Assembly: GCF_014648435.1 (NCBI RefSeq)
Contig: NZ_BMRC01000002.1
Coordinates: 124,001-188,000 of the forward strand
Direction: 5' to 3'
Origin: Nonomuraea spiralis
GTDB lineage: Bacteria > Actinomycetota > Actinomycetes > Streptosporangiales > Streptosporangiaceae
DNA length: 64,000 nucleotides
This document shows positions 18,601 to 26,453 of the stretch, piece after piece (positions within the stretch are counted from its first letter, which is position 1; every line of letters begins with the position of its first letter). The notes beneath the pieces are model-generated. The model saw only the letters and a list, made by a program, of their open reading frames with translations. It was not told the DNA's origin and did not search any database. Position numbers and translations under genes: made by a program.

Positions 18601-18639
18601 GCCGTCCTCACTCACCGCGACGAGTCGGAGCTCCTGCAT
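15616..18639 (-). CDS. sepH: Septation protein SepH with greatly expanded disordered linker
   Basis: A 1007-residue form of SepH, the actinobacterial divisome protein that binds and bundles FtsZ. Residues 1-215 contain the conserved DUF3071 domain: MQELRLVAVSEDGTYLVL, the helix-turn-helix-like GETAEEIAATAGIPVERVRWFEGPVLQ, and YVWNGHTRHAEWLFDP. The last 20 residues carry the conserved SepH tail RRASVPTWDEIMFGARRQD. Between them lie about 770 low-complexity residues: an Arg/Gly/Asp-rich repeat, then a very long Ala/Thr/Pro/Glu tract. As I recall, Streptomyces SepH is roughly one third of this length. ATG 18639 is chosen because MQELRLV is the family N-terminus; an upstream extension is possible but unlikely. 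Confidence 0.9.
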   Translation of the reverse strand: MQELRLVAVSEDGTYLVLATAGRGTRFTLPVDDRLRAAVRGNFSRLGQYEIEVESPLRPKEIQARIRAGETAEEIAATAGIPVERVRWFEGPVLQEREYVAQQAQRVAVRMPGETAPGPTLGELVAERLTRRGVPTDEIDWDSAKRDDGLWRVKLGYVWNGHTRHAEWLFDPRKRHVSPHDDEAMRLSSADFDPDPAVVEDTTVTPFTPRVAKLQPVPPLSSDPLPFPSVVRREPEEPAVGYTPPPRSADSGGYGRGVDVPGRDVPFDRPSPARESAHHDTSRTEGYRPDGFRGTASRDDLSRGDAHRGDFPREDTHRNDPSRGDTYRGDPSRGDAQRGDLSRGDAQRGDGTRADGHRAESTRAEGYRGESSRAENYRGETAARESGFGRSTDASSSRRGGTSPWLPDFSSSRSNERDDSIYAPATPGSRPPTSPPEPTATTEPTAYAKPAATTEPTTSAEAAASAVAPAAKAPADQPTAASHVDNAPATGAVPALTDREPETTATPQPLDQQPTSPVSPAPTASAVQPERLAASEAPSAAATAAPAHPSSTPETATTGSPAHVDAASSVDTQAVTAPTAPEAAGTAHSTEPEANKPTTSATPDAASTTATDDTKAATADVPRPGAETSPTAAVPTTPDAGTPATPAADAAPVTAEKPTAEQGASQPAAPEAASSAPATSETTATTSASSAPTPATSDVTVASDVQTTPATTSRDTPEATAPAQDTPDTTTQSGTAASDTSAGEPTPAAAAQAPVMPSDAAAVQETEAAQEAPVPATAPVASADPAEATKASTEVAEAPEARTEAPTAAAETPVAADAPTAAETAAAETSVVEAKAEAAAETAEAAAETAAAADAAAEVPVAQSGPGSEARAEAAEAAEKTAVAGEPEKAGEPEVAAVAEEPEKVEVPVKAEVAASGQEAEQGEVAERKAPAPKPKPGPPKGAPPVPAARPGKDDAKNDAKNPAKDDVPVPSPPPAPAARQARKGSRGRRASVPTWDEIMFGARRQD
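17490..17745 (-). repeat. Degenerate RGD-type tandem repeat inside sepH
   Basis: Within the SepH linker the protein repeats units such as SRGDAQRGD, THRNDPSRGD and GYRGESSRAEN. At DNA level this is a series of imperfect 12-24 base units of the GGCGTCGCCGCGGGAC type. It probably grew by slippage or unequal recombination. Confidence 0.7.
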
Positions 18640-18800
18640 GCGAGTCCCTTCGTCAGCGTCGCCATTCTTCCCCCGGACCCTTGAGTCTCTCGCGTGTGCC
18701 GGTTGCCTGCCAGCACCGTACCCGGCATGTCCGAACATCGCCTTCCTGGGAAGCCCCGGGGGCGATGTGACGCCGGTCACATTTGTGGAATCCATTTCCG

Positions 18801-19751
18801 TCAATGCCCGCCGCTGTGCATGAGGAGGTTAGAGCTCCTCGACGGATTCTGGCGAATCGCGGCGCGCGTTGTTGTGCACTTCAGCGAACTCGCCACAAGG
18901 GACGGAGGGACGGCGGGACGATGTTCGAGATGACGCGCCGCGGCCGCGGCGAGGTACGGGGCGACCGCCGAGAACGCCTGCCCCCCGGACGCGACCTGGC
19001 ACACGCCGGAGTCGGCCGCGCCCACGACGAACACGCCCGAGCGCACCAGCGACCGTACGGCGGCGCCGAGCGCGGGCGAGTCGGCCCCGTCGGCGGCGAG
19101 CGTGACGACGGACGGGCCGCGCGCGTGCCGCCGGATCCAGTCGAGCCCGGCCAGTACGTCGGCCAGCGAGCCCGAGCCCGAGCAGCCGAGCACCCGTACC
19201 GAGGCGATCCTGGCTCCGGGCGCCCGTTCGGCGACGTCCCTGGCCACGCGCGTGCCGTGCCCCGCGCAGTCGCGTCCGGTGCCGCCGGTGGCGTCGAAGG
19301 CACGCCAGGCCCGGTCGCCGAACTCGGCGCGGGTCACCTCGACGCCGCTGTCGACGACGTACACGGTCGTGCCCGCGCCGGTGGCCGTGTCGTCGGAGTC
19401 GGAGGGGGCGGACGCGCCGCCGGGCATGGCGTGGATCTCGCGGTCGGGCTCGATCGCCAGGACCCGGCGATCGGACCTGAGCTCGGCCAGCTCCCCGGCG
19501 GTGAGGAAGGTGGCGAATCCGGGCAGCGCCTCGGTGTAGTAACGCCGTACCCGCCATCTCACCTCCGCGACGAGGTCCCGGGCGTCCACGCGACTGCGGG
19601 CGGTGACGATGTAGGGCCGGGTGGGCTCGGAGGCCGAGGGGCGCAGGGCAAGGCCGGAGGCGGGCGTCATGGCGAGCGGGACGGCGGTCGTCGCGGCGGT
19701 CGCCACGGCCGCGGCGAGGTAGACGGAGGGTAGGCCGAATCGTCGGGGCAC
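18801..19751 (-). CDS. Atypical subtilisin-like (S8) serine peptidase, secreted
   Basis: A 316-residue protein starting at GTG 19751. A signal-like segment (YLAAAVATAATTAVPLAM) is followed by an inhibitor-I9 propeptide (PYIVTARSRVDARDL to VLAIEPDREIHAM). The catalytic domain keeps Asp134 (VYVVDSGVE) and His165 (CAGHGTRVA). The usual GTSMAxP is replaced by AFSAVAP, leaving Ser261 at the right distance from Pro265. The usual oxyanion AAGN is GAAD, so Asn is replaced by Asp247. The domain is short for S8 and lacks the usual NMSLG strand sequence. It may be a weak or inactive protease. It lies about 160 bases upstream of sepH on the same strand. Confidence 0.75.
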   Translation of the reverse strand: MPRRFGLPSVYLAAAVATAATTAVPLAMTPASGLALRPSASEPTRPYIVTARSRVDARDLVAEVRWRVRRYYTEALPGFATFLTAGELAELRSDRRVLAIEPDREIHAMPGGASAPSDSDDTATGAGTTVYVVDSGVEVTRAEFGDRAWRAFDATGGTGRDCAGHGTRVARDVAERAPGARIASVRVLGCSGSGSLADVLAGLDWIRRHARGPSVVTLAADGADSPALGAAVRSLVRSGVFVVGAADSGVCQVASGGQAFSAVAPYLAAAAARHLEHRPAVPPSLVASSLKCTTTRAAIRQNPSRSSNLLMHSGGH

Positions 19752-19783
19752 GAGTTACGAGGATGCCTGTCGCGCAGGTCACA

Positions 19784-19809
19784 GGAACAACGGGACACGC
19801 GCTCGCGTC
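19784..19809 (+). promoter_or_regulatory. Possible ECF (SigE-like) promoter
   Basis: GGAAC (19784-19788) and CGTC (19806-19809) are 17 bases apart, resembling the GGAAC-N15-17-CGTY pattern of cell-envelope stress ECF sigma factors. It would start transcription about 47 bases before ATG 19864. Motif match only. Confidence 0.35.
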
Positions 19810-19863
19810 TATTCACGAGGAAGCTCTTTACCGAACGCAAACCAGAGGGGACTGATCCGGGGG

Positions 19864-20772
19864 ATGACCGGCGAGCAGCGGAAGTTCGAGCTGAGCGTGC
19901 CACAGATCCTCGGGAGCGCCCTCGCCGCCGTCACCGCCGCGGTGGCCGCCTCCTACCTCGGGGTGGCGGGCACGGTGATCGGCGCGGCAGTGGTCAGCAT
20001 CGCGAGCACGGTGGCCAGTGCCGTCTATACGCACTATCTCAAGCGCACCGGCGACCGGGTCAAGCAGCACACGCTGTCGGCGTGGCACGAGGACCAGGAA
20101 GAGGGGCAGGGGCTGCTCGCGGCTGCCGCGAACGCCACGCCGGCCACGGCCGGGGCCGCCGACGAGACGGCCCCGCACACCATCGTCGCGCCGGGTGACA
20201 GGACGGCCGCGCACGCCGTCCCCACGGCGGCTGACAGCAGGACGGACGCGCATGGCGGGTCGGTGGGGAGCGGTGACGGGCGGGACACGCTGGTCATGCC
20301 GGTCGTCGTGCCCGCCGCGCACAGGAGGCTGCCGTGGCTGAAGATGGCGGTGGCGGCCGCGCTGGTGTTCGCGGTCAGCATGGGCGGCATCCTCGCCTAT
20401 CAGGCGGTCGCCCAGCAGACGCTGCACGAGCAGGTCACCGGCAAGAAGGCACCCCAGAAGCAGCGGCAGCGCGCACCCGTCCAGGACCGGGGCCCCGAGC
20501 GGCAGGACCGCGAGGAGGAGCCGTCCGGGCCGGCGGAGTCACCCACCCCGACGCCGACGGACACGCCGCGCACGCCGCCGCCGTCGCACACACCCGACCC
20601 GAAGCCGAGCGTCACGCCGACGCCCACGCCCACGGACACCGTCGAGCCCACCCCCGAGACGCCCCTGCCCGACGAGGGGGAGGAGCGACCCGACCCGGGC
20701 GAGCAGCAGTCGAGCGGCCCCCCGGCCACGCAGCAGCCGGACGAACCGGCCGTCACACCGGAGGCTCAGTAG
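19864..20772 (+). CDS. Membrane protein with Pro/Thr-rich C-terminal tail, unknown function
   Basis: A 302-residue protein I cannot name. A hydrophobic Ala/Val-rich block at residues 14-60 (probably two spans) precedes a hydrophilic stretch, another span at about 159-182 (LKMAVAAALVFAVSMGGILAYQ), and a 120-residue tail rich in Pro, Thr, Glu and Gln with TPTPTDTPRTPP-like repeats. The tail is most likely outside the cell and could cross the wall. It is divergent from the subtilase gene, and a possible ECF promoter lies upstream. A strong palindrome closes the gene. Confidence 0.7.
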   Translation: MTGEQRKFELSVPQILGSALAAVTAAVAASYLGVAGTVIGAAVVSIASTVASAVYTHYLKRTGDRVKQHTLSAWHEDQEEGQGLLAAAANATPATAGAADETAPHTIVAPGDRTAAHAVPTAADSRTDAHGGSVGSGDGRDTLVMPVVVPAAHRRLPWLKMAVAAALVFAVSMGGILAYQAVAQQTLHEQVTGKKAPQKQRQRAPVQDRGPERQDREEEPSGPAESPTPTPTDTPRTPPPSHTPDPKPSVTPTPTPTDTVEPTPETPLPDEGEERPDPGEQQSSGPPATQQPDEPAVTPEAQ

Positions 20773-20791
20773 CCTCCGGCAGCGCACCGGC

Positions 20792-20825
20792 CGACGTGGT
20801 GCTCGGCTAGCCGAGCACCACGTCG
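20792..20825. terminator. 34-base perfect palindrome at convergent gene ends
   Basis: CGACGTGGTGCTCGGC and its exact complement meet at TA in the centre, giving a 34-base perfect palindrome from 20792 to 20825. The centre is the TAG stop codon (20807-20809) of the oxidase gene, and the right arm encodes that enzyme's last residues. It is well placed as a terminator for both convergent genes. Confidence 0.75.
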
Positions 20826-22084
20826 AGGTAGTCGTTGGTGAACACGCGGCGCGGGTCCAGCCGGTCTCGCAGCGCGACGAAATCGTCGAAGCGGGGGTAG
20901 ACCTTGCGCAGGTACGCGGCGTCCCGGGTGTGCATCTTGCCCCAGTGCGGCCGGCCCTCCAGCCGGTTCATGATCTCCTCCACGCCCTCGAAGTAGGCCG
21001 GGTTGGGCGTGGGGCGGTAGATGTGGCAGGCGACGTAGGCCGAGTCGCGGCCGTACGCGGTGGACAGCCAGGCGTCGCTGGGCGGCGTGACGCGGACCTC
21101 GACGGGGAAGGTGATCTTCCAGTCCATCCGGTCGATCAGGTCGCGGGTCTCGCGCAGCGCCTGGGCCAGGTGCTCGCGTGGCACGGCGTACTCCATCTCC
21201 AGGAAACGCACGTCGCGGCGGGCCGTGAACACCTTGTACGAGGTGTCCACCGCCTCCGAGTCGCCCAGCGCGGCCGCGCTGATCGCGTTGATCCGCGGGA
21301 TCAGCGCGGGACGGCGCCCGCCGACCGCGCAGGCCGCGCCGAAGACGGTGTTCTCCAGGAAGACGTTGTCCAGCCAGTGCTTGAACGGGCTCGGCGGCCT
21401 GGCCGGGCCCGCATCCCTGTTGTTGGTCTTGACCAGGCAGGCGTCGGTGTGGGGCAGCCAGAAGAAGTCGAGGTGCTCGTTGGCCGAGGTCAGCGAGTCG
21501 AGCGAGCCGAGGATGTCGGTGAGCGTCATCCTGCGCCGCCGGTTGCGCAGCAGGAACGCGGGCTCCACCCGGAACGTCACGGCCGTCAGCACGCCGAGCG
21601 CCCCGAGGCCGACCCTGGCCGCGTCGAACAGGTCCTCGCCGGGCACGGCCGTGACGACCGAGCCGTCGGCGAGCACGAGTTCCAGCTCGGTGACCTGGTC
21701 GGCCAGGCCGCCGCTGTCGCGTCCGGTGCCGTGGGTGCCGGTCTGGATCGCGCCGGCGACGGTCTGCTCGGTGATGTCGCCCATGTTGGCCAGGGCCAGG
21801 CCGCGCTGGTCGAGCAGTTCGTTCAGCACCTTCAGCGGCGTGCCGGCCAGGACGGTCACGCGGTCCTCGCCGGCGGACCTGATCCCGGCCAGGCCCTCGG
21901 GGCGCAACATGATCCCGTCGGTGAGGGCCACCCCGGTGAAGGAGTGGCCCGTGCCGACCATGCGCAGGCGGCGTCCGGCGGCCGAGGCGTCCCGTACGGC
22001 CTGGACGACGTCCGCCACGCTCGCGGGGGTGCGCACCTCGGCAGGGGCGCCCGTCTGGTTCCCGGCCCAGTTAGTGAAGACCAT
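20807..22084 (-). CDS. FAD-linked oxidase, D-arabinono-1,4-lactone oxidase family
   Basis: A 425-residue vanillyl-alcohol-oxidase-fold enzyme. The PP-loop GTGHSFTGVALTDG in the FAD domain contains the His that carries covalent flavin in aldonolactone oxidases. TGTHGTGRDSGGLADQV and the C-terminal HWGKMH support the ALO/alditol oxidase group. It probably oxidises a sugar lactone or polyol with O2 or another acceptor. Start ATG 22084 is preceded by GGAGGGG. The last codons lie within a perfect palindrome that probably terminates the transcript. The exact substrate is not determined by the sequence. Confidence 0.9.
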   Translation of the reverse strand: MVFTNWAGNQTGAPAEVRTPASVADVVQAVRDASAAGRRLRMVGTGHSFTGVALTDGIMLRPEGLAGIRSAGEDRVTVLAGTPLKVLNELLDQRGLALANMGDITEQTVAGAIQTGTHGTGRDSGGLADQVTELELVLADGSVVTAVPGEDLFDAARVGLGALGVLTAVTFRVEPAFLLRNRRRRMTLTDILGSLDSLTSANEHLDFFWLPHTDACLVKTNNRDAGPARPPSPFKHWLDNVFLENTVFGAACAVGGRRPALIPRINAISAAALGDSEAVDTSYKVFTARRDVRFLEMEYAVPREHLAQALRETRDLIDRMDWKITFPVEVRVTPPSDAWLSTAYGRDSAYVACHIYRPTPNPAYFEGVEEIMNRLEGRPHWGKMHTRDAAYLRKVYPRFDDFVALRDRLDPRRVFTNDYLDVVLG

Positions 22085-22128
22085 GAGGCGCCCCTCCGAG
22101 CGTCGTTCCGATTAAACGTGAACGATAC

Positions 22129-22851
22129 TCACTTCTCCCAGCCTTCGGGAACCGGGAAGATCTGACCGGGCTGCAGGTTCTGCCGCTTGATCACGTCCGA
22201 GACCGTCACCAGACGGTACCCCTTGGCCTGCAGGGACTTGATGATGGACGGCATGCCGTCCACGGTCTGCTTGACCCAGTCGTGCATGAGGATGATGCCG
22301 TCGCGCTCGGCCACCTCGAGGACCTTCTTCTTGATGGCCTCCTCGTTCTTGGTATCCCAGTCGTGCGAGCCGGCCGTCCAGAGGATCATGGGCATGCCGA
22401 ACTCGGTCGCGACGTCGGACACCTGGATGTCGGCCAGCCCGTACGGCGGACGCAGCAGCTTGGGCTCGACGCCCGACGCCTTCTTGACCGCGTCCTGGGT
22501 CTTCTTGATCTCGCTTCGGATGACCCCGGCGTCGATCTTGGTGAAGTCGGGGTGCTTGTAGCTGTGGTTGCCCACCTCGTGGCCCTCGGCCACCATGCGC
22601 TTGACGAAGGCCGGGCGGCTGTTCACGTACTGGCCCTCAAGGAAGAACGTCGCCTTGGCGTCGTACTTCTTGAGCGTGTCGAGCAGCGTGCCCGCGTACT
22701 TGCCGGGGCCGTCGTCGAAGGTCAGCGCGATGCACTTGACCTGCTCGCAGTCGACCTCGGCCGCCTTCGGCGCCTGCGCGAACGCGGGCACGGGAGCCAG
22801 AGTCACGCAAACTGCCGCGATAGCTAGAAGTGAAGTGATTTGTCGGGACAT
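22129..22851 (-). CDS. Secreted polysaccharide deacetylase (NodB domain)
   Basis: A 240-residue exported enzyme of carbohydrate esterase family 4. The signal peptide ends near PVPAFAQA. NodB motifs follow in order: TFDDGP (catalytic base and metal Asp), HSYKHP (HxxxH metal ligands), LRPPYG and, near the C-terminus, LMHDWVKQTVDG. Expected activity is N-deacetylation of peptidoglycan, chitin-like or other GlcNAc polymers outside the membrane. It is transcribed with, and upstream of, the lactone oxidase, with 44 bases between them, and follows an MFS transporter gene by 55 bases. Confidence 0.93.
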   Translation of the reverse strand: MSRQITSLLAIAAVCVTLAPVPAFAQAPKAAEVDCEQVKCIALTFDDGPGKYAGTLLDTLKKYDAKATFFLEGQYVNSRPAFVKRMVAEGHEVGNHSYKHPDFTKIDAGVIRSEIKKTQDAVKKASGVEPKLLRPPYGLADIQVSDVATEFGMPMILWTAGSHDWDTKNEEAIKKKVLEVAERDGIILMHDWVKQTVDGMPSIIKSLQAKGYRLVTVSDVIKRQNLQPGQIFPVPEGWEK

Positions 22852-22906
22852 AGCAAAGCTTCCGGTGTGATGGGTGTTGCGAGGGATAACTCCCGACCGT
22901 AGCGGA

Positions 22907-24109
22907 TCAACTCTGCGCGGGTGAAGGCGCTCCCGGAAGTCTCAGCAAACCCGAACCTCCGACGCCCACGAGCGCCGCCAGGAGCGCCGCGCCCACAGAG
23001 AACACGTACGCGTCGGAGGCCCCGAACGTGTCGGTCAGATGCCCGCCCGCCCACGCGCCGATCGCCACGCCGAACCCGATCGAGGTGGAGATCCACGCCA
23101 TACCCTCCGTGAGCAGGGACGGCGGCACGAGCCGTTCGGTGAGCGAGAACCCGGTGATGAGCGTCGGCGAGATCGCCAGACCGGCCACGAACGCCACGGC
23201 GGCCATGACCCAGGGGTCGTCCACGAGCAGGATCGGCACCAGGCCCACCACGAACACGCCCAGCGCGCGGACGAACCGGGCACGCAACGAGATCCGCCAC
23301 TCCCGCGAGCCGAACCACAACCCCGACACCATCGACCCGCCCGCGAACGCCGCCAGCAGGAATCCGGCGGCGCCCTTCACGCCGTGCTCCTCGGCGAAGG
23401 CGACCATGATCAGGTCCACCGAGCCGAACACCGCGCCGAGCCCGAGGTAGACGCACGCCAGCAGGGCGATGCCGGGGATCAGGATGGGTGTGCCGCCGCC
23501 CGTCCTGACCGTCTGCACCGGTGGTTGCGTACGCCGCTGCGCGGCCAGGGCCAGGCAGCCGCCGAGCATGCACATCAGCGCCACGACCAGCCCCGCGTAC
23601 GGGTTGACCGCCGTGGCCAGCACCGTGACGAGCGCGGGGCCGGTGACGAAGACCACCTCGTCGGCCACGGACTCGAAGGCGAAGGCGGTGTGCAACGTTC
23701 CAGTGCCGCCGTGGATGGTGGACCAGCGGGCCCGCACCATCGACCCGATGGACAACGAGGACGCGCCGATCAGCAGGCCGGAGGCGTACAGGGTCCACTC
23801 GGGCAGCCGGAGTGCGGCGCTGAGCATGAGCGATGCCAGCGCGAGCGCGTTGACCACGGAGAAGGGGACGATCACCCGGTTCTGGCCGAACCTGTCCACC
23901 AGCCGCCCCGACAGCGGCGCCGCGACAGCGAAGGCCACGTTCGTGGTGGCGCCGACCGCGCCCGCGGTGGCGAAGGAGCCGGTGATGGTGGAGATCAGCA
24001 GGACGACGCCGATGCCGAGCATGGACATCGGCATCCGGCCGACGAACCCGGCCAGTACGAATCCTTTGACGCCGGGCCCCTTGAACAACCCCCGGTAAGG
24101 CCCGACCAC
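22907..24109 (-). CDS. MFS transporter
   Basis: A 400-residue major facilitator with about 12 hydrophobic spans. The loop between helices 2 and 3 reads APLSGRLVDRFGQNRVIV, which is the conserved MFS motif A (GxLxDRxGxR/K). It starts at GTG 24109 with a purine-rich GGGGGAA upstream. Similar proteins in actinobacteria are annotated as drug or metabolite exporters. The divergent lytic transglycosylase gene begins 92 bases away. Substrate is unknown. Confidence 0.9.
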   Translation of the reverse strand: MVGPYRGLFKGPGVKGFVLAGFVGRMPMSMLGIGVVLLISTITGSFATAGAVGATTNVAFAVAAPLSGRLVDRFGQNRVIVPFSVVNALALASLMLSAALRLPEWTLYASGLLIGASSLSIGSMVRARWSTIHGGTGTLHTAFAFESVADEVVFVTGPALVTVLATAVNPYAGLVVALMCMLGGCLALAAQRRTQPPVQTVRTGGGTPILIPGIALLACVYLGLGAVFGSVDLIMVAFAEEHGVKGAAGFLLAAFAGGSMVSGLWFGSREWRISLRARFVRALGVFVVGLVPILLVDDPWVMAAVAFVAGLAISPTLITGFSLTERLVPPSLLTEGMAWISTSIGFGVAIGAWAGGHLTDTFGASDAYVFSVGAALLAALVGVGGSGLLRLPGAPSPAQS

Positions 24110-24201
24110 GCTGTTTCCCCCTTACTTTGCGACCCAACCATTGCGCACCGTCTGTCCAGATGGCAAGTGATATTTCCGGTGAGTGGGTTAACGTGTGCCT
24201 G

Positions 24202-25386
24202 ATGTCCGGTCTTCCCTCTCTCCGCGCCGTCCTGCTGACGGTCCTCGGCGTGCTCGCGGTCACCGCCGCGGCCGGAGGAGTCGTCGTGATCATGGGCGAT
24301 GACCTGGTCAGGACCGCCGACGAGCCGGTGCGCAGGCCGATCACCCGGGTGACGCCGGAGGCGGCGCCCCGTCTCGACCAGCTCGTACCCACGGCGGCGC
24401 CGGTCAAGGACTTCGGCCAGGGTGGGCCCGGCGTCACCGTGACGCCGCCGCGCGTGCTGGCGATCGCGCCGGGCACGGTCTCCAAGCGGACCAGGCTCGC
24501 GCTCGGCGCGCTCAGGTACGTGCAGAAGGCGGCCGTCGTGGACGCGGGCGCGGTCAAGGTCGCCGGCACGCCGCTGAACCTGCTGGCCGTGGACCCCGCC
24601 GACTTCCGTTCCTGGACGCCCCAGCCCGTCGCCGACCAGCCCGCCGTCTGGAGCGCGCTGGCCAGGGGCGAGCTGGTCGCCGAGTCGGGCACGACGCGCA
24701 AGTACGGGATGATCCTCGGCGCGATGTACCAGGTGGACGGCGGCCCGAGGCTCAGGGTCGCGGCCTCGGCCATGCTCGGGCTCAACGGCGTGGACGGGCT
24801 GGTCAGCACCGAGGTGGGCAGGTCGCTCGGCTTCGCGCGGGGCGTCGCGGTGCTGCTGCACGGCAAGCCGGGCAAGATCGGCGAGGCCGGGGTGCGCCGG
24901 CTGCTCGGCAAGGGCGCGCAGGTCGTCGTCCTCGACGCGGCCAGCCGTACCCGGCAACGGCAACAACAACCGCAACAGCAGCAGCAACAGCAGGTCAACG
25001 TCGGGCGGCCGGGCAGCTACCTGGAGCTCTACCAGGCCGCGGCCACCCGCTGCCCCGGCCTGTCCTGGACGGTGCTGGCGGCCATCGGCCAGGTCGAGAG
25101 CGGGCACGGCCGCAACAACGGCCCCTCCAGCGCGGGCGCCCTGGGCCCGATGCAGTTCATGCCCGCCACCTGGAAGCACTACGGCGTGGACGGCGACGGC
25201 GACGGCAAGTCCGACATCTGGAGCCCGTACGACGCGGTGCCCGGCGCGGCCAACTACCTGTGCGCCAACGGCGCGGGCAAGGGCGGCCAGAAGCTGCGCA
25301 AGGCGATCTGGTTCTACAACCACTCGTGGGACTACGTGAACAAGGTCATGAGCATCGCCGAGGCGTACGCCCGCACCTACGCCTGA
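24202..25386 (+). CDS. Lytic murein transglycosylase (SLT domain)
   Basis: A 394-residue exported or membrane-anchored cell-wall lyase. The N-terminus [22 protein letters not shown] is a signal anchor. A middle domain of about 220 residues of unknown type follows, then a Gln-rich linker (residues about 253-263). The C-terminal domain has [10 protein letters not shown] with catalytic Glu299, [17 protein letters not shown], and a calcium-loop-like [10 protein letters not shown], which is the MltB-like SLT arrangement. It cleaves the glycan strand of peptidoglycan to 1,6-anhydro ends. Its last ten bases overlap the convergent ferrochelatase gene. Confidence 0.9.
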   Translation: MSGLPSLRAVLLTVLGVLAVTAAAGGVVVIMGDDLVRTADEPVRRPITRVTPEAAPRLDQLVPTAAPVKDFGQGGPGVTVTPPRVLAIAPGTVSKRTRLALGALRYVQKAAVVDAGAVKVAGTPLNLLAVDPADFRSWTPQPVADQPAVWSALARGELVAESGTTRKYGMILGAMYQVDGGPRLRVAASAMLGLNGVDGLVSTEVGRSLGFARGVAVLLHGKPGKIGEAGVRRLLGKGAQVVVLDAASRTRQRQQQPQQQQQQQVNVGRPGSYLELYQAAATRCPGLSWTVLAAIGQVESGHGRNNGPSSAGALGPMQFMPATWKHYGVDGDGDGKSDIWSPYDAVPGAANYLCANGAGKGGQKLRKAIWFYNHSWDYVNKVMSIAEAYARTYA

Positions 25387-26336
25387 GGCCGCGCCGCCGG
25401 CCGGACGGGACGCGGGCAGCAGGTGAGCGGGCACGGGACGGGTTCGGGCTCGTCCATCAGCTCCCTGACCATGCGCACGAACGCCGGATGGGTGCCGGCC
25501 GTGGCCGCGCGCTCCATCGGCAGGCCCAGCTCGGCGGCCACCTGCCGGGCCTCGGTGTCGAGGTCGTAGACGACCTCCATGTGGTCGGAGACGAACCCGA
25601 TCGGCACCAGCACGACCGACCCGGCGTCCGTCTTGCGCAGGAAGTCGCACACGTCGGGCTCCAGCCACGGCACCTGCGGCGGGCCGCTGCGCGACTGCCA
25701 CACCAGGTCCCACGGCTCGTCGCGGCCGAGCGCCTGACTGACCAGCTCGGCGCTCCCGCGGATCTGGGACTCGTACAGGCCGCCCGCGGGGCCGGCGGTC
25801 TCGGCCATCGAGACCGGGATGCTGTGGGCGGTGAACACCAGCCTGGCGTCGTCGCGGCCGAGCCGGGCCAGCGCGTCGCGGGTGTGGTCGGCCATCGCCG
25901 CGACGAACCCGGGATGGTCGCCGAAGTGCCGCATCTTGACCAGCTCGGGGCCGCCCTCGACGGAGATCCTGGCGATGTCCTCGTAGTACTGGCGGCAGCT
26001 CGAATAGCCGGCGAACGCCGAGGTGGCGAAGACGGCCGCCTTGCGCACGCCGTCGGCCGTCATCTGCCGCACGGTGTCCTCGCCGAACGGGTGCCAGTTG
26101 CGGTTGCCCCAGTAGACCGGCACGCCGACGACCTCGCGCAGCGCCTCGACCAGCTCGCGGTTCTGCTGGTTGATCGGGCTGACGCCGCCGAAGCCCTGGT
26201 AGTGCTCGGCCACCGCCAGCAGCCGTTCGCGCGGGACGCCGCGGCCCCGCACGACGTTCTCCAGGAACGGCAGCACGTCGTCGGGCCCCTCCGGACCGCC
26301 GAACGACAGGACGAGCAGAGCGTCGTAATCAGCCAC
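25377..26336 (-). CDS. hemH: Coproporphyrin III ferrochelatase
   Basis: A 319-residue ferrochelatase. [19 protein letters not shown] at the N-terminus, [37 protein letters not shown] and [15 protein letters not shown] with the active-site His are diagnostic, and [15 protein letters not shown] carries the metal-site Glu region. In actinobacteria this enzyme inserts iron into coproporphyrin III, so cpfC is the newer name. A C-terminal [11 protein letters not shown]ys cluster could ligate the [2Fe-2S] cluster found in many actinobacterial ferrochelatases, but I am not certain. The GTG start at 26336 has no ribosome-binding site and a TAGGCT box six bases upstream, so it is probably leaderless. 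Confidence 0.95.
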   Translation of the reverse strand: MADYDALLVLSFGGPEGPDDVLPFLENVVRGRGVPRERLLAVAEHYQGFGGVSPINQQNRELVEALREVVGVPVYWGNRNWHPFGEDTVRQMTADGVRKAAVFATSAFAGYSSCRQYYEDIARISVEGGPELVKMRHFGDHPGFVAAMADHTRDALARLGRDDARLVFTAHSIPVSMAETAGPAGGLYESQIRGSAELVSQALGRDEPWDLVWQSRSGPPQVPWLEPDVCDFLRKTDAGSVVLVPIGFVSDHMEVVYDLDTEARQVAAELGLPMERAATAGTHPAFVRMVRELMDEPEPVPCPLTCCPRPVRPAARPQA

Positions 26337-26342
26337 GTGTCA

Positions 26343-26348
26343 AGCCTA
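26343..26348 (-). promoter_or_regulatory. -10 box TAGGCT for leaderless ferrochelatase
   Basis: On the minus strand TAGGCT is followed by six bases and the GTG start of the ferrochelatase gene. Confidence 0.5.
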
Positions 26349-26440
26349 GTCAGAAGGGCCGGTGGTCCCGCCGGGAGGGATCGCCGGGGATCGGGGAGGG
26401 GCGCCGCGCGTGCCGTCTCCCGGGCGGGGCGGTGACCAGG

Positions 26441-26446
26441 TAGGTT
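26441..26446 (+). promoter_or_regulatory. -10 box TAGGTT for leaderless S9 peptidase
   Basis: TAGGTT ends seven bases before GTG 26454 and no Shine-Dalgarno sequence is present. Confidence 0.5.
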
Positions 26447-26453
26447 CGATCGA

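Noticed and set aside
19100..19751. Loss of the catalytic Ser in the subtilase
   Set aside because: At first GQA seemed to replace GTS, but counting back from the conserved Pro places Ser261 at the nucleophile position, so I report an altered motif and not a missing Ser.
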